The notes: generated by a model from the letters alone, not told the origin. 64,000 nt of DNA from Chromohalobacter sarecensis (GCF_023061135.1 NZ_JAKGAN010000002.1:124001-188000), one strand, 5' to 3'. Shown: positions 8,367 to 17,744, counted from the stretch's first letter. Numbers and translations: made by a program.

Positions 8367-9434
8367 TCAGCGTGCCTGGACCTCTGACCACAACTGCTGG
8401 AAAACCTGCAGCTGCTCGCCCTCGAGACTGGGCGTGAAGTACAGCCGTTGCATGTCCTCCTCGGACGGCTGGATCGGCGGCTGGGTCAGTATGTCGTCGA
8501 GGTAGGGTTGAGCCGCCGCATTGGGGCTGGCGTAGTAGTTGTAGTTGGATAGCTGGGCGCCAATCTTGGCGTCGAGGATGAAGTTGATGAATTTGTGGGC
8601 CAGATCGGGATGGGGCGCCTTGGAGGGGATCAGCATGGTGTCGACCCACATCTCGGTACCTTCGTCGGGAATCATGAACTTGATGTTCTTGAAAGAATCC
8701 GGATTTTCCTGGCTGTAGAAGAGGTAGTCGCCGTTATAGCTCAAGGCAGCGTGCGTTACACCTCGCGCCAATTGTTGCAGGCTCGGCGTGCCGTCGACGA
8801 AGCCGCTGAAGTTGTCGCGATCCTTGGTGTCGATCAGCAACCTCGCGGCCTCCTTCCAGTCCTCGGTATCGGTACAGTCATAGTTGTGGCTTAGATAAGC
8901 GCAAGCACTACCCATGCTTACCTGACCATCGCCCATCAGGGAAAAAGGGTGTCCTGGGTTGACCTCGGGATCGAACATCAGCGACCAGCTCTTGGGCGCG
9001 TCGGGGAACGTCTCGGTGTTATACACCAGGCCGGTTACCCCCCATTGGTAAGGCGCTGAATAGGTGCTCTGCGGGTCATAGCCGGGGTCTTGGAACTGCT
9101 CCATGACGTTGTCCAAGTTGGGAATCTTGGACTTGTCGAGCTTCTGTACCATACCGGTCTCGATCAGTCGCGGCACGTAGTAGTTGGACGGTACGATGAT
9201 GTCGTACTGCGATACGCCGCCAGCATTGAGCTTGGCGAACATCTCGGGTAGCGAGTTGTAGTAGTTCTGCACCACCTCAGCGTCGTATTTTTCCTCGAAG
9301 GTCGTGATGATCGCCGGGTCCATGTACTGGGTCCAGTTGAACAGGTAAAGCTTGTTGTCTTCCTGAGCCTGGACGCCGCTGGCCAGCAATAGGCCCCCGA
9401 GTGTAGCGGCGATTCTTGTGGTCATTGTTTTCAT
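8367..9434 (-). CDS. potF: Periplasmic polyamine-binding protein of ABC transporter
   Basis: A 355-residue solute-binding protein of the PotD/PotF (SpuD/E) family. A signal peptide precedes the VQAQEDNKLYLFNWTQYMDP region, where YLFNW-x-Y is typical of mature polyamine-binding proteins. Internal features include KFINFILDAKIGAQLSNYNYYASPN, a family C-terminal block. It would capture putrescine or spermidine in the periplasm and deliver it to the PotG-H-I complex encoded just upstream. The exact ligand is not resolved. It sits between potI (60 bp upstream) and the second puuA gene on the same strand. Confidence 0.9.
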   Translation of the reverse strand: MKTMTTRIAATLGGLLLASGVQAQEDNKLYLFNWTQYMDPAIITTFEEKYDAEVVQNYYNSLPEMFAKLNAGGVSQYDIIVPSNYYVPRLIETGMVQKLDKSKIPNLDNVMEQFQDPGYDPQSTYSAPYQWGVTGLVYNTETFPDAPKSWSLMFDPEVNPGHPFSLMGDGQVSMGSACAYLSHNYDCTDTEDWKEAARLLIDTKDRDNFSGFVDGTPSLQQLARGVTHAALSYNGDYLFYSQENPDSFKNIKFMIPDEGTEMWVDTMLIPSKAPHPDLAHKFINFILDAKIGAQLSNYNYYASPNAAAQPYLDDILTQPPIQPSEEDMQRLYFTPSLEGEQLQVFQQLWSEVQAR

Positions 9435-9494
9435 CGTTTCGCTCTCCTTCGGTGCTACGTTTTGTTGGTGCTACTTTGTTTTGACAGGAAGCGC

Positions 9495-10292
9495 CTAGCG
9501 GCGTCCCTGCCGGTTGAATAGCATGCTGAATATGGCGGCTATGGCCACTGCGCCGATCATCAGGGTGGCAATGGCGTTGATCTCGGGCGTCACGCCTTTC
9601 TTGATGGCACTCCAGATATAGATCGGCAATGTGGCGCTCTCCGGCCCTGCCGTGAAGAAACTGATCACGAAGTCGTCGATCGACAGCGTAAACGACAGGA
9701 AGAAGGCGGAAATCAACGCTGGCTTGATGGTCGGCACCATGAAGTGCACCACGCGCTTGACCGGCGACGCATAGAGGTCCTTGGCGGCCTCGAATAGCGT
9801 TGGATCCAGGCCCACGAAGCGCGAGTAGACGATCAGCGCCACGAAGGGGATCTGGAAAGTCACATGCGCGATGATCATGGTGCCGAGTCCTGGCTTGAGT
9901 AGGCCGGTCCAGGCGTGGATCTGCACGAAGAAGGCCATCTCGGAGATGCCGAAGACGATATCCGGCAGCACGATCGGCAGATAGATCAGCACGATCAGCC
10001 AGCCCAGCTTGCGGTGGCGATGACGGTACATGCCATAGCCGATCAGACAGCCAATCACCAACGCCACGATCGAGGAACTCACCGCCAGTACCAGGCTGTG
10101 GCCGAAGGCGTCGATGATCTGCTCATTGCCGAACAGTCTGCGATACCAGACCAGCGAGAAGTTCTCGAAAATAGCGGTGCTGTTGGCGGAATTGAAGGAG
10201 AACAGCACGATCACGAACAGGGGCACGTAGAGGAAGAACAGCGTCACCCACCAGATGCCGGCGAGACCGCGCGCAAGCGTTCGCTTTCTCAT
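9495..10292 (-). CDS. potI: Polyamine ABC transporter permease (PotI-type)
   Basis: Inner-membrane permease of 265 residues with about six hydrophobic segments and the permease-ATPase coupling (EAA) motif near EAAKDLYASPVKRVVHFMVPTIKPAL. The N-terminal FFLYVPLFVIVLFSFN is typical of PotI/PotC. Its start overlaps the stop of potH by four bases (ATGA), so the two subunits are translationally coupled. With PotH it forms the heterodimeric channel driven by the PotG ATPase. Confidence 0.9.
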   Translation of the reverse strand: MRKRTLARGLAGIWWVTLFFLYVPLFVIVLFSFNSANSTAIFENFSLVWYRRLFGNEQIIDAFGHSLVLAVSSSIVALVIGCLIGYGMYRHRHRKLGWLIVLIYLPIVLPDIVFGISEMAFFVQIHAWTGLLKPGLGTMIIAHVTFQIPFVALIVYSRFVGLDPTLFEAAKDLYASPVKRVVHFMVPTIKPALISAFFLSFTLSIDDFVISFFTAGPESATLPIYIWSAIKKGVTPEINAIATLMIGAVAIAAIFSMLFNRQGRR

Positions 10293-11212
10293 ATCACCAC
10301 CTCCTCACCGCCGCCCAGGCGCTTGCCGATACGCCGCATGGCGAACAGGCCGATGAACGTCGCGATCAACATCAAGATCGCCCCGGCCGCTCCCAGCGGC
10401 CAATTGGAACTGCCGGCGAACTGGTTGGCGACCAGGTTACCGAGCATCATGCCTTTGCCGCCGCCGAGCAGTTCGGGAATCACGTACATGCCGAAGGCGG
10501 GAATCGCCACCAGGACCGTGCCCGCCAGTAGTCCAGGGAGTGTCTGCGGGAAGACGGCGTGCCAGAAGGCGCGCACCGGGCTGGCATAGAGATCTTGTGC
10601 GGCCTGCACCTGCGCCGTATCGAGCTTCTCGAAGGCGGCATACAGCGGCAGCACCATGAAAGGCAGGAAGTTGTAGATTAGCCCCAGGGTGACCGCGAAG
10701 TTGGAGGGATACAGCCCCATGTTCGGTGCCACCAACCCCAGACTCTCGGCCAGGCTGGATAGCGGTGTGCCCGGTGCCAGCAGGTTCATCCAGCCGAAGG
10801 CGCGAATCACCTGATTGGTCCACGAAGGCACGACGACCAGCAACAGCAGGATCGGCCGCCACTTCTCACGACAGGTGGTGATGTAGTAGGCCACTGGATA
10901 GGCGATTATCACTACCAGCAGCGTCGATACTAGGGTCTGCCACAGCGAGCGCAGCAGGGTGTAGAGATTACCCGGGCTCCAGCCTAGAAAGCCGACGCCG
11001 GCCAGGCGCTCGAAGGAGTCCAGCGACAGTGGCATCTGTGGCAAGCCATAGGGCCCGTTGGTCATGAAAGCCACACCCATCAGGTACGCACTGGGCAATA
11101 CCAGGAAGATGAATATCCATAACGCCCCCGGCGTCACCGTGAACAGCAGATGGCGGGTCTCGCGGACCATGGCCCGGCTGCGGGCAGTGGGTACTGCTCC
11201 AGGATAGGACAT
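10289..11212 (-). CDS. potH: Polyamine ABC transporter permease (PotH-type)
   Basis: Inner-membrane permease of 307 residues with six predicted transmembrane stretches. The coupling motif is visible in QAAQDLYASPVRAFWHAVFPQTLPGLLAG, and WTNQVIRAFGWMNLL is typical of PotB/PotH proteins. It overlaps potI by four bases downstream and follows potG by ten bases. The gene belongs to the potG-H-I-F block of the minus-strand polyamine operon. Confidence 0.9.
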   Translation of the reverse strand: MSYPGAVPTARSRAMVRETRHLLFTVTPGALWIFIFLVLPSAYLMGVAFMTNGPYGLPQMPLSLDSFERLAGVGFLGWSPGNLYTLLRSLWQTLVSTLLVVIIAYPVAYYITTCREKWRPILLLLVVVPSWTNQVIRAFGWMNLLAPGTPLSSLAESLGLVAPNMGLYPSNFAVTLGLIYNFLPFMVLPLYAAFEKLDTAQVQAAQDLYASPVRAFWHAVFPQTLPGLLAGTVLVAIPAFGMYVIPELLGGGKGMMLGNLVANQFAGSSNWPLGAAGAILMLIATFIGLFAMRRIGKRLGGGEEVVI

Positions 11213-11222
11213 GTTCGCCTCC

Positions 11223-12347
11223 TCACTCGCTCAGGGTGACCAGGTCTTCCGGCGCTACTGCTACCGTCACCGTTTCGCCGACCTCGGGAAGATGACGGCC
11301 GCGGTTGTTGACCGTGGCCTGCAGGGTGGTATCGCCGATGGCCAGGCGGAACTCGGCATGGCTGCCACGATAGAGTCGCTCGGTGACGGTCGCCGTCAGA
11401 TGGTTGGGTCTCTCGACCGCGCCGGGCAATAGATCCAGCGTCTCCGGGCGAATCAGCAACAGTTCGCCGTCGCCGGCCTCCTCGGCGGTCAGCTCCCCCA
11501 GCGCCGTGGTCAAACGGTCGCCCTGGCGAGCGCTGATCGGATAGAGATTGTCGTGGCCCATGAAGTGCGCCACGAAGGCATTCACCGGGCGCTCGTAGAC
11601 TTCACGCGGTGGACCAACCTGCTGGATGGTGCCGCCATTGAGTACGGCGATACGGTCGGACATGACCATCGCCTCCTGCTGGTCGTGGGTCACGAAGACG
11701 AAGGTCATGCCGAGTCGCTTCTGCACCCGCAGCAGTTCCACCTGTAGCTGGCTGCGCAGCCCGGCATCCAGTGCCGAGAGTGGTTCGTCGAGCAGCAGCA
11801 CGTCGGGTTCGCAGATCAGCGCTCGGGCCAGTGCGATGCGCTGGCGTTGGCCACCGGAGAGCTGGTCGACATGGCGATCGACGAGATCACCGAGTTTGAT
11901 GAAGTCGGCGATTTCGTCGACCTTGGCGTGGCGCTTGGCGGCCGGCATGCCGCGCATCTTCAGCCCGAAAGCCAGGTTCTCGCGTACCGACAGATGCGGG
12001 AAGAGTGCATAGGACTGGAAGACGGTATTGACGCTGCGTTGATGAGGGGGTGTCTCGGTGATGTCCTTGCCGCCGACCACCAATGACCCGGCATCCGGTT
12101 CTTCCAGGCCGGCGAGGATGCGCAGCAATGTGGTCTTGCCGCAGCCGGACGGCCCCAGCAGGGTGAAGAACTCGCCGGCCCGGATGTTCAGATCGACGCC
12201 ATCCAAGGCGACGGTATCGCGCCCGAAGCGCTTGTGCAGGCCCTGCATCTCGATCGAAGACGCCTTATGGTTCGACCGGTCGCGTTCATCGGCGGCCGGG
12301 CGAGCGTCCGGATGGTCGGCGATATCTGCCGTCATGGTCTCGCTCAT
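11223..12347 (-). CDS. potG: Polyamine ABC transporter ATP-binding protein
   Basis: ATPase subunit of 374 residues. Walker A GPSGCGKTTL, the Q-loop region, the ABC signature LSGGQRQRIALARAL, Walker B LLLDEPLSALD and the switch histidine in FVTHDQQEA occur in order within the first 240 residues. A TOBE-type C-terminal domain (LLLIRPETLDLL, VTERLYRGSHAEFRL) is typical of PotA/PotG. It energises uptake through PotH/PotI. It lies 31 bp behind the puuB gene at 12379-13668. Confidence 0.93.
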   Translation of the reverse strand: MSETMTADIADHPDARPAADERDRSNHKASSIEMQGLHKRFGRDTVALDGVDLNIRAGEFFTLLGPSGCGKTTLLRILAGLEEPDAGSLVVGGKDITETPPHQRSVNTVFQSYALFPHLSVRENLAFGLKMRGMPAAKRHAKVDEIADFIKLGDLVDRHVDQLSGGQRQRIALARALICEPDVLLLDEPLSALDAGLRSQLQVELLRVQKRLGMTFVFVTHDQQEAMVMSDRIAVLNGGTIQQVGPPREVYERPVNAFVAHFMGHDNLYPISARQGDRLTTALGELTAEEAGDGELLLIRPETLDLLPGAVERPNHLTATVTERLYRGSHAEFRLAIGDTTLQATVNNRGRHLPEVGETVTVAVAPEDLVTLSE

Positions 12348-12378
12348 GGGGATACCTCTTTATTGTTGAAGACTTCTC

Positions 12379-13668
12379 TCAGAGCCGGTCGCGCAGTTTG
12401 TAAAAGTTGGTCGCCAGTACCAGCAGCGGCTTGCGCAGAGCGCGACCGCCCGGGAACTGACGATGCGGTATAGCGGCGAAGACATCGAAGCGCTCGCTCT
12501 GGCCGGCGATGGTTTCGGCCATCAGCTTGCCGGCCAGCCCGGCCATAGCCATGCCATGGCCGGAATACCCTTGGGCATAGTAGAGATTATCGCCTAGACG
12601 GCCGAAATCGGGGGCTCTATTGAGGGTGATCGCCACATCGCCGCCCCAGCGGTACTCGATGGGCACTCCTTCGAGTACCGGAAACAGTCGGGTGATCTTG
12701 GCGTCCATGCGCGCCTGCAACTGCGGGGGTTCGCGGCCGTCGTAACTGACCTCGCCACCGTAGATCAGGCGTCGATCGGCGCTGAGCCGGTAATAGTCGA
12801 GCACGAAGTTGGCATCGGCCAGGGCGTCGTTCTTCGGCAGTACCTGTGCCGCCTGTGTCTCGCTCAGCGGTGCGGTGGCGATCATGTAGTTGGCGGCCCG
12901 CATGACGCGGCCGGAGAGTTCCGGCACCAGGCCGCCGTGATACGCATTGGTGGCCAGGACCACGAAATCTGCAGTCACGCTGCCATGCTCGGTGGTGACC
13001 GTGGCCGGTTGACCGCGGCGGATCGTGCACGCGGCGCTATGCGAATGCACGCGTACCCCGGCGCGCTGCGCCGCCCGCGCCAGGCCCAGGGTGTAGTTGA
13101 GAGGATGAAGATGGCCGCCTTCCCGGTCGTACAGGGCCGCCGGGTAGGCATCGGTGACGACGTGCTCGCGCAGGGCATCGCCCTCCAGCCATTCGAGAGC
13201 TTCGTAGTCGTAGTCACGGGTCATCTGTTCGCGGAAGGCGGTGAGCTCCTTGATATGACGCGGCTTGACCGCGGCGTGAAGGTAGCCCCAGGCCAGCTCG
13301 CAGGGAATGGCATGGCGCTCGATCAACTCGGCGGTGAGGCGTACCGCTTCGCGGCTCATCTCCCATACCTCGCGGGCGCGAAGCAAGCCGAGGGCCTTCT
13401 GGACGGTGGTGATGTCGGTACCCAGCCCCGGCAGGATCTGCCCGCCGCTACGTCCGGAGGCGCCATGGCCGATCTCGCCGGCCTCGAGCAATGTCACCGA
13501 GTAGCCACGTTCGGCGAGGTGCAGGGCCGCCGAGCAGCCTGTCACTCCACCACCGATCACGCACACATCGCTCCTCGTGTCGCCTTCAAGGGGCATGGTG
13601 GGTTCGAGGTCTACGGCAATGGAGGCACGGTACCAAGAATTGGGAGTATCCGAGACGGTACTGCGCAT
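12379..13668 (-). CDS. puuB: FAD-dependent gamma-glutamylputrescine oxidoreductase (PuuB-like, copy 1)
   Basis: DAO-fold flavoprotein of about 429 residues. The N-terminal dinucleotide-binding motif CVIGGGVTGCSAALHLAERG is followed by GASGRSGGQILPG, a signature of the PuuB/OrdL group. The C-terminal YYAQGYSGHGMAMAGLAGKL block is also present. It would oxidise gamma-glutamylputrescine to the aminoaldehyde used by PuuC. The ATG at 13668 is preferred over 13677 and 13716 because AGGATGGA lies at good spacing. The leader at 13681-13693 contains A-rich AACAAAAACAA, see findings. It is 42% or so similar by eye to the neighbouring copy at 13846-15129, a tandem duplication of old age. Confidence 0.88.
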   Translation of the reverse strand: MRSTVSDTPNSWYRASIAVDLEPTMPLEGDTRSDVCVIGGGVTGCSAALHLAERGYSVTLLEAGEIGHGASGRSGGQILPGLGTDITTVQKALGLLRAREVWEMSREAVRLTAELIERHAIPCELAWGYLHAAVKPRHIKELTAFREQMTRDYDYEALEWLEGDALREHVVTDAYPAALYDREGGHLHPLNYTLGLARAAQRAGVRVHSHSAACTIRRGQPATVTTEHGSVTADFVVLATNAYHGGLVPELSGRVMRAANYMIATAPLSETQAAQVLPKNDALADANFVLDYYRLSADRRLIYGGEVSYDGREPPQLQARMDAKITRLFPVLEGVPIEYRWGGDVAITLNRAPDFGRLGDNLYYAQGYSGHGMAMAGLAGKLMAETIAGQSERFDVFAAIPHRQFPGGRALRKPLLVLATNFYKLRDRL

Positions 13669-13845
13669 GAATTCCATCCTGTTGTTTTTGTTGAATAATT
13701 GGCAATAACACGACAAACGTTTCGCGCCAGGGAGGAGAAATCCCCTGGAGGGGCTTGCGAGTCAGTTACCTTCCTCTTATTCAGTTCATCGCTTAAATGC
13801 CGTCGCGTTTTGCTGTTTTTTGCGGCGGTGGTCGATCTTCAAAAA

Positions 13846-15129
13846 TCAAATCCCGAGCTTGTCGCGCAAGTCGTAGTACCAGGCGCCCATGGCGGTCAGC
13901 GGGATCTGCATGGCCCGCCCGCCAGGGAACGAGTGCTGGGGTAGGCCGGCGAAGATATCGAAGCGTTCTGCCTGTCCCTGAATCGCGTCGCTGATCACTT
14001 TGCCCGCCAAGTGAGTGCAGGTGATGCCATGGCCGCTATATCCTTGTGCGTAGTAGATGTTTTTTCCGATGCGGCCGAATTGGGGCAAGCGGGTCAGCGT
14101 TAGCAGGAAGTTGCCGGTCCATGCGAAATCCACTTTAACGCCCTTGAGTTCCGGAAATGTCTTGAGCATCTTTGGCACGATCAGCGTTTCGACTTTTTCC
14201 GGCTCGCGAGCCCCGTAGGTGACGCCGCCGCCGTAGATCAGGCGACCATCTCCCGATAGGCGGAAATAGTCCAGCAGGTAGTTGCCGTCTTCGACGCAGT
14301 TATCTTTAGGCAACAAACGCTGCTGCACACTTTTGGCCAGGGGCTCGGTGGTGATGACCTGGGTGCCGCAGGGGATGGCCTTGGATTCAAGCTTTGGCAG
14401 CAGGCCATTGAGATAGGCATTACCGGCGACCAGCACGTAGTCTGCTTCGACGTCGCCTTCCTCGGTATGAATGATCGGCTTGTCGCCTTCATGAACCTGT
14501 AGTGCCGGAGAGTTCTCGTAGATGATCCCTCCCAGGGATTCCACGGCGGCGGCTTCCCCCAGTACCAGGTTCAGCGGGTGGAAATGTCCCCCGCTGTGAT
14601 CGATCAGACCACCCGCGTAGCGCTGGGTGCCGACGTATTGCTGGATGGCATTCTCGTCGAGCAGTTCCAATCGTTCGTGGCCGTGGGCTTCCCAGAGCTT
14701 TTTTTTCCCGACCAGCTCATCGAACTGCTTGCGGTTGCACGCGGCGAAAATACCGCCTTCCTTCAGGTCACATTGGATGTCGTAGTCTTTGACGAAACGC
14801 CGCAGAATATGACCGCCCTCGAAGGCCATTCGGCCCATCTCTGCGCCGACTTTCTGGCCGTAATGGCGTTCGATGAAGTCGATATCGCGGCTGTAGCTGT
14901 TGACGATCTGCCCCCCATTGCGGCCGGATGCGCCGAATCCGATGCGGTTGCCTTCCAGGACGACCACTTTGTAGCCATTTTCGGCCATGTGTAGGGCTGT
15001 AGACATGCCGGTGAAGCCGGCGCCGACGATGCAAATATCTGCCTTCACGTGACCCTGCAGGGTCGGACGCACGCGCTTGTCATTCGCGGACGCTGCGTAA
15101 TAAGAATGAGGATGAGACGTTGTCTGCAC
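13846..15129 (-). CDS. puuB: FAD-dependent gamma-glutamylputrescine oxidoreductase (PuuB-like, copy 2)
   Basis: A 427-residue DAO-family flavoprotein with ICIVGAGFTGMSTALHMAENG, GFGASGRNGGQIVNSYSRD and a C-terminal NIYYAQGYSGHGITCTHLAGKVI. It is the first gene of the minus-strand set that continues through puuB copy 1, potGHIF and the second puuA. The gap to the next puuB is about 180 bp, so a separate promoter there is possible. The upstream region carries a perfect palindrome at 15233-15252. Two PuuB copies beside two PuuA copies suggest parallel routes for different polyamines; this is inference. Confidence 0.87.
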   Translation of the reverse strand: MQTTSHPHSYYAASANDKRVRPTLQGHVKADICIVGAGFTGMSTALHMAENGYKVVVLEGNRIGFGASGRNGGQIVNSYSRDIDFIERHYGQKVGAEMGRMAFEGGHILRRFVKDYDIQCDLKEGGIFAACNRKQFDELVGKKKLWEAHGHERLELLDENAIQQYVGTQRYAGGLIDHSGGHFHPLNLVLGEAAAVESLGGIIYENSPALQVHEGDKPIIHTEEGDVEADYVLVAGNAYLNGLLPKLESKAIPCGTQVITTEPLAKSVQQRLLPKDNCVEDGNYLLDYFRLSGDGRLIYGGGVTYGAREPEKVETLIVPKMLKTFPELKGVKVDFAWTGNFLLTLTRLPQFGRIGKNIYYAQGYSGHGITCTHLAGKVISDAIQGQAERFDIFAGLPQHSFPGGRAMQIPLTAMGAWYYDLRDKLGI

Positions 15130-15466
15130 GGTTTGCTCCAGAAACGTTGTTGTATCTTACTGGCCTTTATTAAAGGCTGACCAGTTGAGCATTAGCGTTG
15201 AGGTAACGTTACGAAGAGGCGGCAATCCTGTGATATACCCCCTTGGGTATATTTTAAGAGCACGCCGTCCAGACAGCCCCCGCGAGGCGCTCTGGAGATG
15301 AGCATGCTTGATTTCTCGCCTCATGACAGTGATCGTAAAAGCCTGCGCTGCTGACATGCGTCGCGCCCTTCATTGAGGGCTAAAAAAAGAATTGCTTGCA
15401 TGAATGAGTATCATGAGGCGCCATGGCGGGTATAAAGAATCCGCCATCTTCGGTATAGGAACACTC
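15130..15466. other. Divergent intergenic region (puuB copy 2 / AstE-like gene)
   Basis: No credible gene in this 337-bp stretch. It contains the palindrome at 15233-15252 and, near 15370-15386, a short hairpin (CCCT/AGGG) followed on the plus strand by seven A residues, which cannot act as a terminator in that direction. It must hold the promoters of both flanking genes, but I could not pick convincing -35/-10 pairs. Confidence 0.6.
15233..15252. promoter_or_regulatory. Perfect palindromic operator candidate upstream of puuB-pot genes
   Basis: ATATACCC (15233-15240) and GGGTATAT (15245-15252) are exact inverted repeats with a four-base spacer. It lies about 100 bp upstream of the puuB copy 2 start and 215 bp upstream of the AstE-like gene on the other strand. 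The same arm sequence recurs between aguA and puuC (5220-5227). Confidence 0.55.
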
Positions 15467-16492
15467 ATGGCTCGCGCTCCCTTCGAACTCGCCGGTACGC
15501 GTATTCCGCCCGGCAGCCGGGCACAGATCGATGTACCGGTGGCCAAGCTTTACACTCATGCACCGTTGCATATTCCCGTCGAGGTTGTTCATGGCCGTCA
15601 GCCAGGGCCAGTGCTGTTGGTGTGCGGGGCGATTCACGGTGATGAGCTCAATGGCGTCGAGATCGTGCGTCGCATGCTGAGGCTGGCGTCGCTATCGCGC
15701 TTGCGGGGCACGCTGATCGCGGTGCCCATCGTCAACGTCTTCGGTTTCGTGCAGCAGACGCGTTACTTGCCTGATCGACGTGACTTGAATCGCTGCTTTC
15801 CGGGTAGTGAGGCCGGCTCCTTGGGCTCACGCGTCGCGTCGCTGTTTCGCGAGCAGATCGTCGATTTGGCGACGCATATCGTCGATTTGCATACCGGGGC
15901 GCTTCATCGCACCAATCTCCCCCAGGTACGGGCGCAGTTGAAGGATCGACCCGCGACGCAGGCCATGGCCGAGGCGTTCGGGGTGCCGGTGATCCTCAAT
16001 GCCGAGCTGCGCGAGGGAAGTCTGCGGGCATACGCGCAGTCGCGTGACGTGCCGGTGCTGACCTATGAAGCCGGCGAGGCGCTGCGTTTCGACGAGTGGG
16101 CGATCGCCCCGGGAGTAAGAGGCGTGCAGCGCGTGATGCGTTTGCTGGGTATGCTGCCCACCGACCGGCGTCGGCATTCACCCGCTGTTGCGGAGGTCGC
16201 CAATGGCTCGAGTTGGGCACGTTCGCCGATCGATGGCATTCTGCGGCCACGGGCACGGTTGGGCGCGCGCGTGGCACGGGGAGATGTCTTGGGGCGCGTT
16301 GCCGACCCCTTCGGTAATGCTGAGCAGGAAGTGCGCGCCAACGCCGATGGCATCGTCATTGGCATGAGCAATCTGCCGCTTGCCAATGAAGGTGAGGCGC
16401 TCTTTCATGTGGCCCGCTTCGATGAAATCGAAGAGGCCGAGAACGCCGTTGAAACCTTTCACTCGGATTTCGAGACACGCCAGGAACTGTAG
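15467..16492 (+). CDS. Succinylglutamate desuccinylase/aspartoacylase family protein
   Basis: Zinc-dependent amidohydrolase of the M14-like AstE/AspA superfamily, 341 residues. The metal site GAIHGDELNG (H-x2-E) and the third ligand in HIVDLHTGALHRTNLPQ are visible. The C-terminal part has the beta-barrel domain (IDGILRPRARLGARVARGDVLGRVADPFG) seen in long members. The family removes acyl groups from N-acylated amino acids or amines; the substrate here is unknown. Start 15467 has AGGA seven bases upstream. Its divergent placement from the puuB operon across a shared palindrome suggests involvement with acylated polyamine or amino acid intermediates, which is inference. Confidence 0.78.
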   Translation: MARAPFELAGTRIPPGSRAQIDVPVAKLYTHAPLHIPVEVVHGRQPGPVLLVCGAIHGDELNGVEIVRRMLRLASLSRLRGTLIAVPIVNVFGFVQQTRYLPDRRDLNRCFPGSEAGSLGSRVASLFREQIVDLATHIVDLHTGALHRTNLPQVRAQLKDRPATQAMAEAFGVPVILNAELREGSLRAYAQSRDVPVLTYEAGEALRFDEWAIAPGVRGVQRVMRLLGMLPTDRRRHSPAVAEVANGSSWARSPIDGILRPRARLGARVARGDVLGRVADPFGNAEQEVRANADGIVIGMSNLPLANEGEALFHVARFDEIEEAENAVETFHSDFETRQEL

Positions 16493-16510
16493 TCAGGCGC
16501 GTTATCTCGC

Positions 16511-17533
16511 TCAGGCGACGGCACTTGTAGTGTCGAGTTCGCGTACCTTGGCCAGTGCTGCGTCGAAAACCTCGAGCCCGGCACCATCGCGGTGGGCGTT
16601 TTCCGACAGGTGGCGACGGAATTGACGCCCCCCCGGACACCCCTGGAACAGGCCGAGCAGATGGCGGGTGATGTGATTAAGCTTCGCTCCCTCGGCCAGA
16701 CGTTCGGCGATATAGGGGCGAAAAGCGCGCGCGGCCGCATGGCGGCTACTCATGGGCGAGGTGCCGCCGTAGAGGGCGGTGTCCACCCCGGCCAGTAGCC
16801 AGGGGTTCTGATACGCCTCACGCCCGATCATCACGCTATCCACTTTCTCGAGCTGAGCCTGGCACTCGTCCAGCGTCTTGATGCCGCCGTTGATGCCGAT
16901 ATGCAACTCGGGATGCTGCGCCTTGAGACGATGCACGCGTGGATAATTGAGCGGCGGCACGTCGCGGTTTTCCTTGGGTGAAAGGCCCTCGAGCCAGGCC
17001 TTGCGCGCATGCACGATGAAGACCTCGCAGCCGGCATCGGCGACGCGTTCGATGAAGCGCGCCAGGTCGGCGTCCTCGTCTTGCTCGTCGATGCCGATAC
17101 GGCACTTGACCGTGACCGGAATCGAGGTCGCCGCTTGCATGGCGCTGACCGCCGCCGCCACCTTGTCCGGATGCTCCATGAGGCAGGCGCCGATCAGGTT
17201 GTTCTGTACCCGATCGCTGGGGCATCCCACATTCAGATTGACCTCATCGTAGCCCCAGGCCTCGGCGATAGCGGCGCATTCCGCCAGCGCAGCAGGATCG
17301 CTACCGCCCAGCTGTAGCGCCACCGGATGCTCCACATCGCTGTACCCGAGAAAGCGCTCGCGGGGCGAGCCATGCAGAATCGCCCCGGTGGTGACCATTT
17401 CGGTATACAGCAATGCCTCACGCGTCAGCGTACGGGCGAACGCACGGTAGTCGCGAGTCGTCCAATCCATCATCGGGGCGATAGAAAATCGGCGGGCCCG
17501 CGCTAGCGAGTCTTGCGCTGATTTTTCAACCAT
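16511..17533 (-). CDS. dusA: tRNA-dihydrouridine synthase A
   Basis: FMN-dependent enzyme that reduces specific uridines (D-loop positions 20/20a for DusA) in tRNA. The 340 residues show FSIAPMMDWTTRDYR at the N-terminus and LNVGCPSDRVQNN with the catalytic cysteine. HARKAWLEGLSPKENRDVPPL is a DusA-specific stretch, and the FMN-phosphate region GINGGI and MIGREAYQNPW follows. It converges on the AstE-like gene with only 18 bp between stops. Its start region faces the small-RNA candidate at 17745-17901. Confidence 0.95.
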   Translation of the reverse strand: MVEKSAQDSLARARRFSIAPMMDWTTRDYRAFARTLTREALLYTEMVTTGAILHGSPRERFLGYSDVEHPVALQLGGSDPAALAECAAIAEAWGYDEVNLNVGCPSDRVQNNLIGACLMEHPDKVAAAVSAMQAATSIPVTVKCRIGIDEQDEDADLARFIERVADAGCEVFIVHARKAWLEGLSPKENRDVPPLNYPRVHRLKAQHPELHIGINGGIKTLDECQAQLEKVDSVMIGREAYQNPWLLAGVDTALYGGTSPMSSRHAAARAFRPYIAERLAEGAKLNHITRHLLGLFQGCPGGRQFRRHLSENAHRDGAGLEVFDAALAKVRELDTTSAVA

Positions 17534-17744
17534 TGTCGGCCTCCGATAAGGGGTTGGTTAAGAACGATAGCGGATGCAGTGGCCGCGTATTGTACGCTAT
17601 AAGGCGAAGTGGGCAATATATCGCCAGATCCGAGCCGAGTCGGCCTATGTGGGAGGCAATGACGCTTTCGCGGCCTTATTTACTTTCTGGAACATTAAAT
17701 TGGTGTTATTTAATGCAGGTTATTTGCCCTACTGCGTTTCTTCT

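Noticed and set aside
13742-13753. CCCCT-GG-AGGGG inverted repeat between the two puuB genes, considered as a fourth polyamine operator
   Set aside because: Lacks the ATA/TAT outer bases of the other sites; may simply be a weak hairpin.
15370-15386. Hairpin with seven-base A run considered as terminator
   Set aside because: On the plus strand the run is A, and on the minus strand the T run precedes rather than follows the stem.
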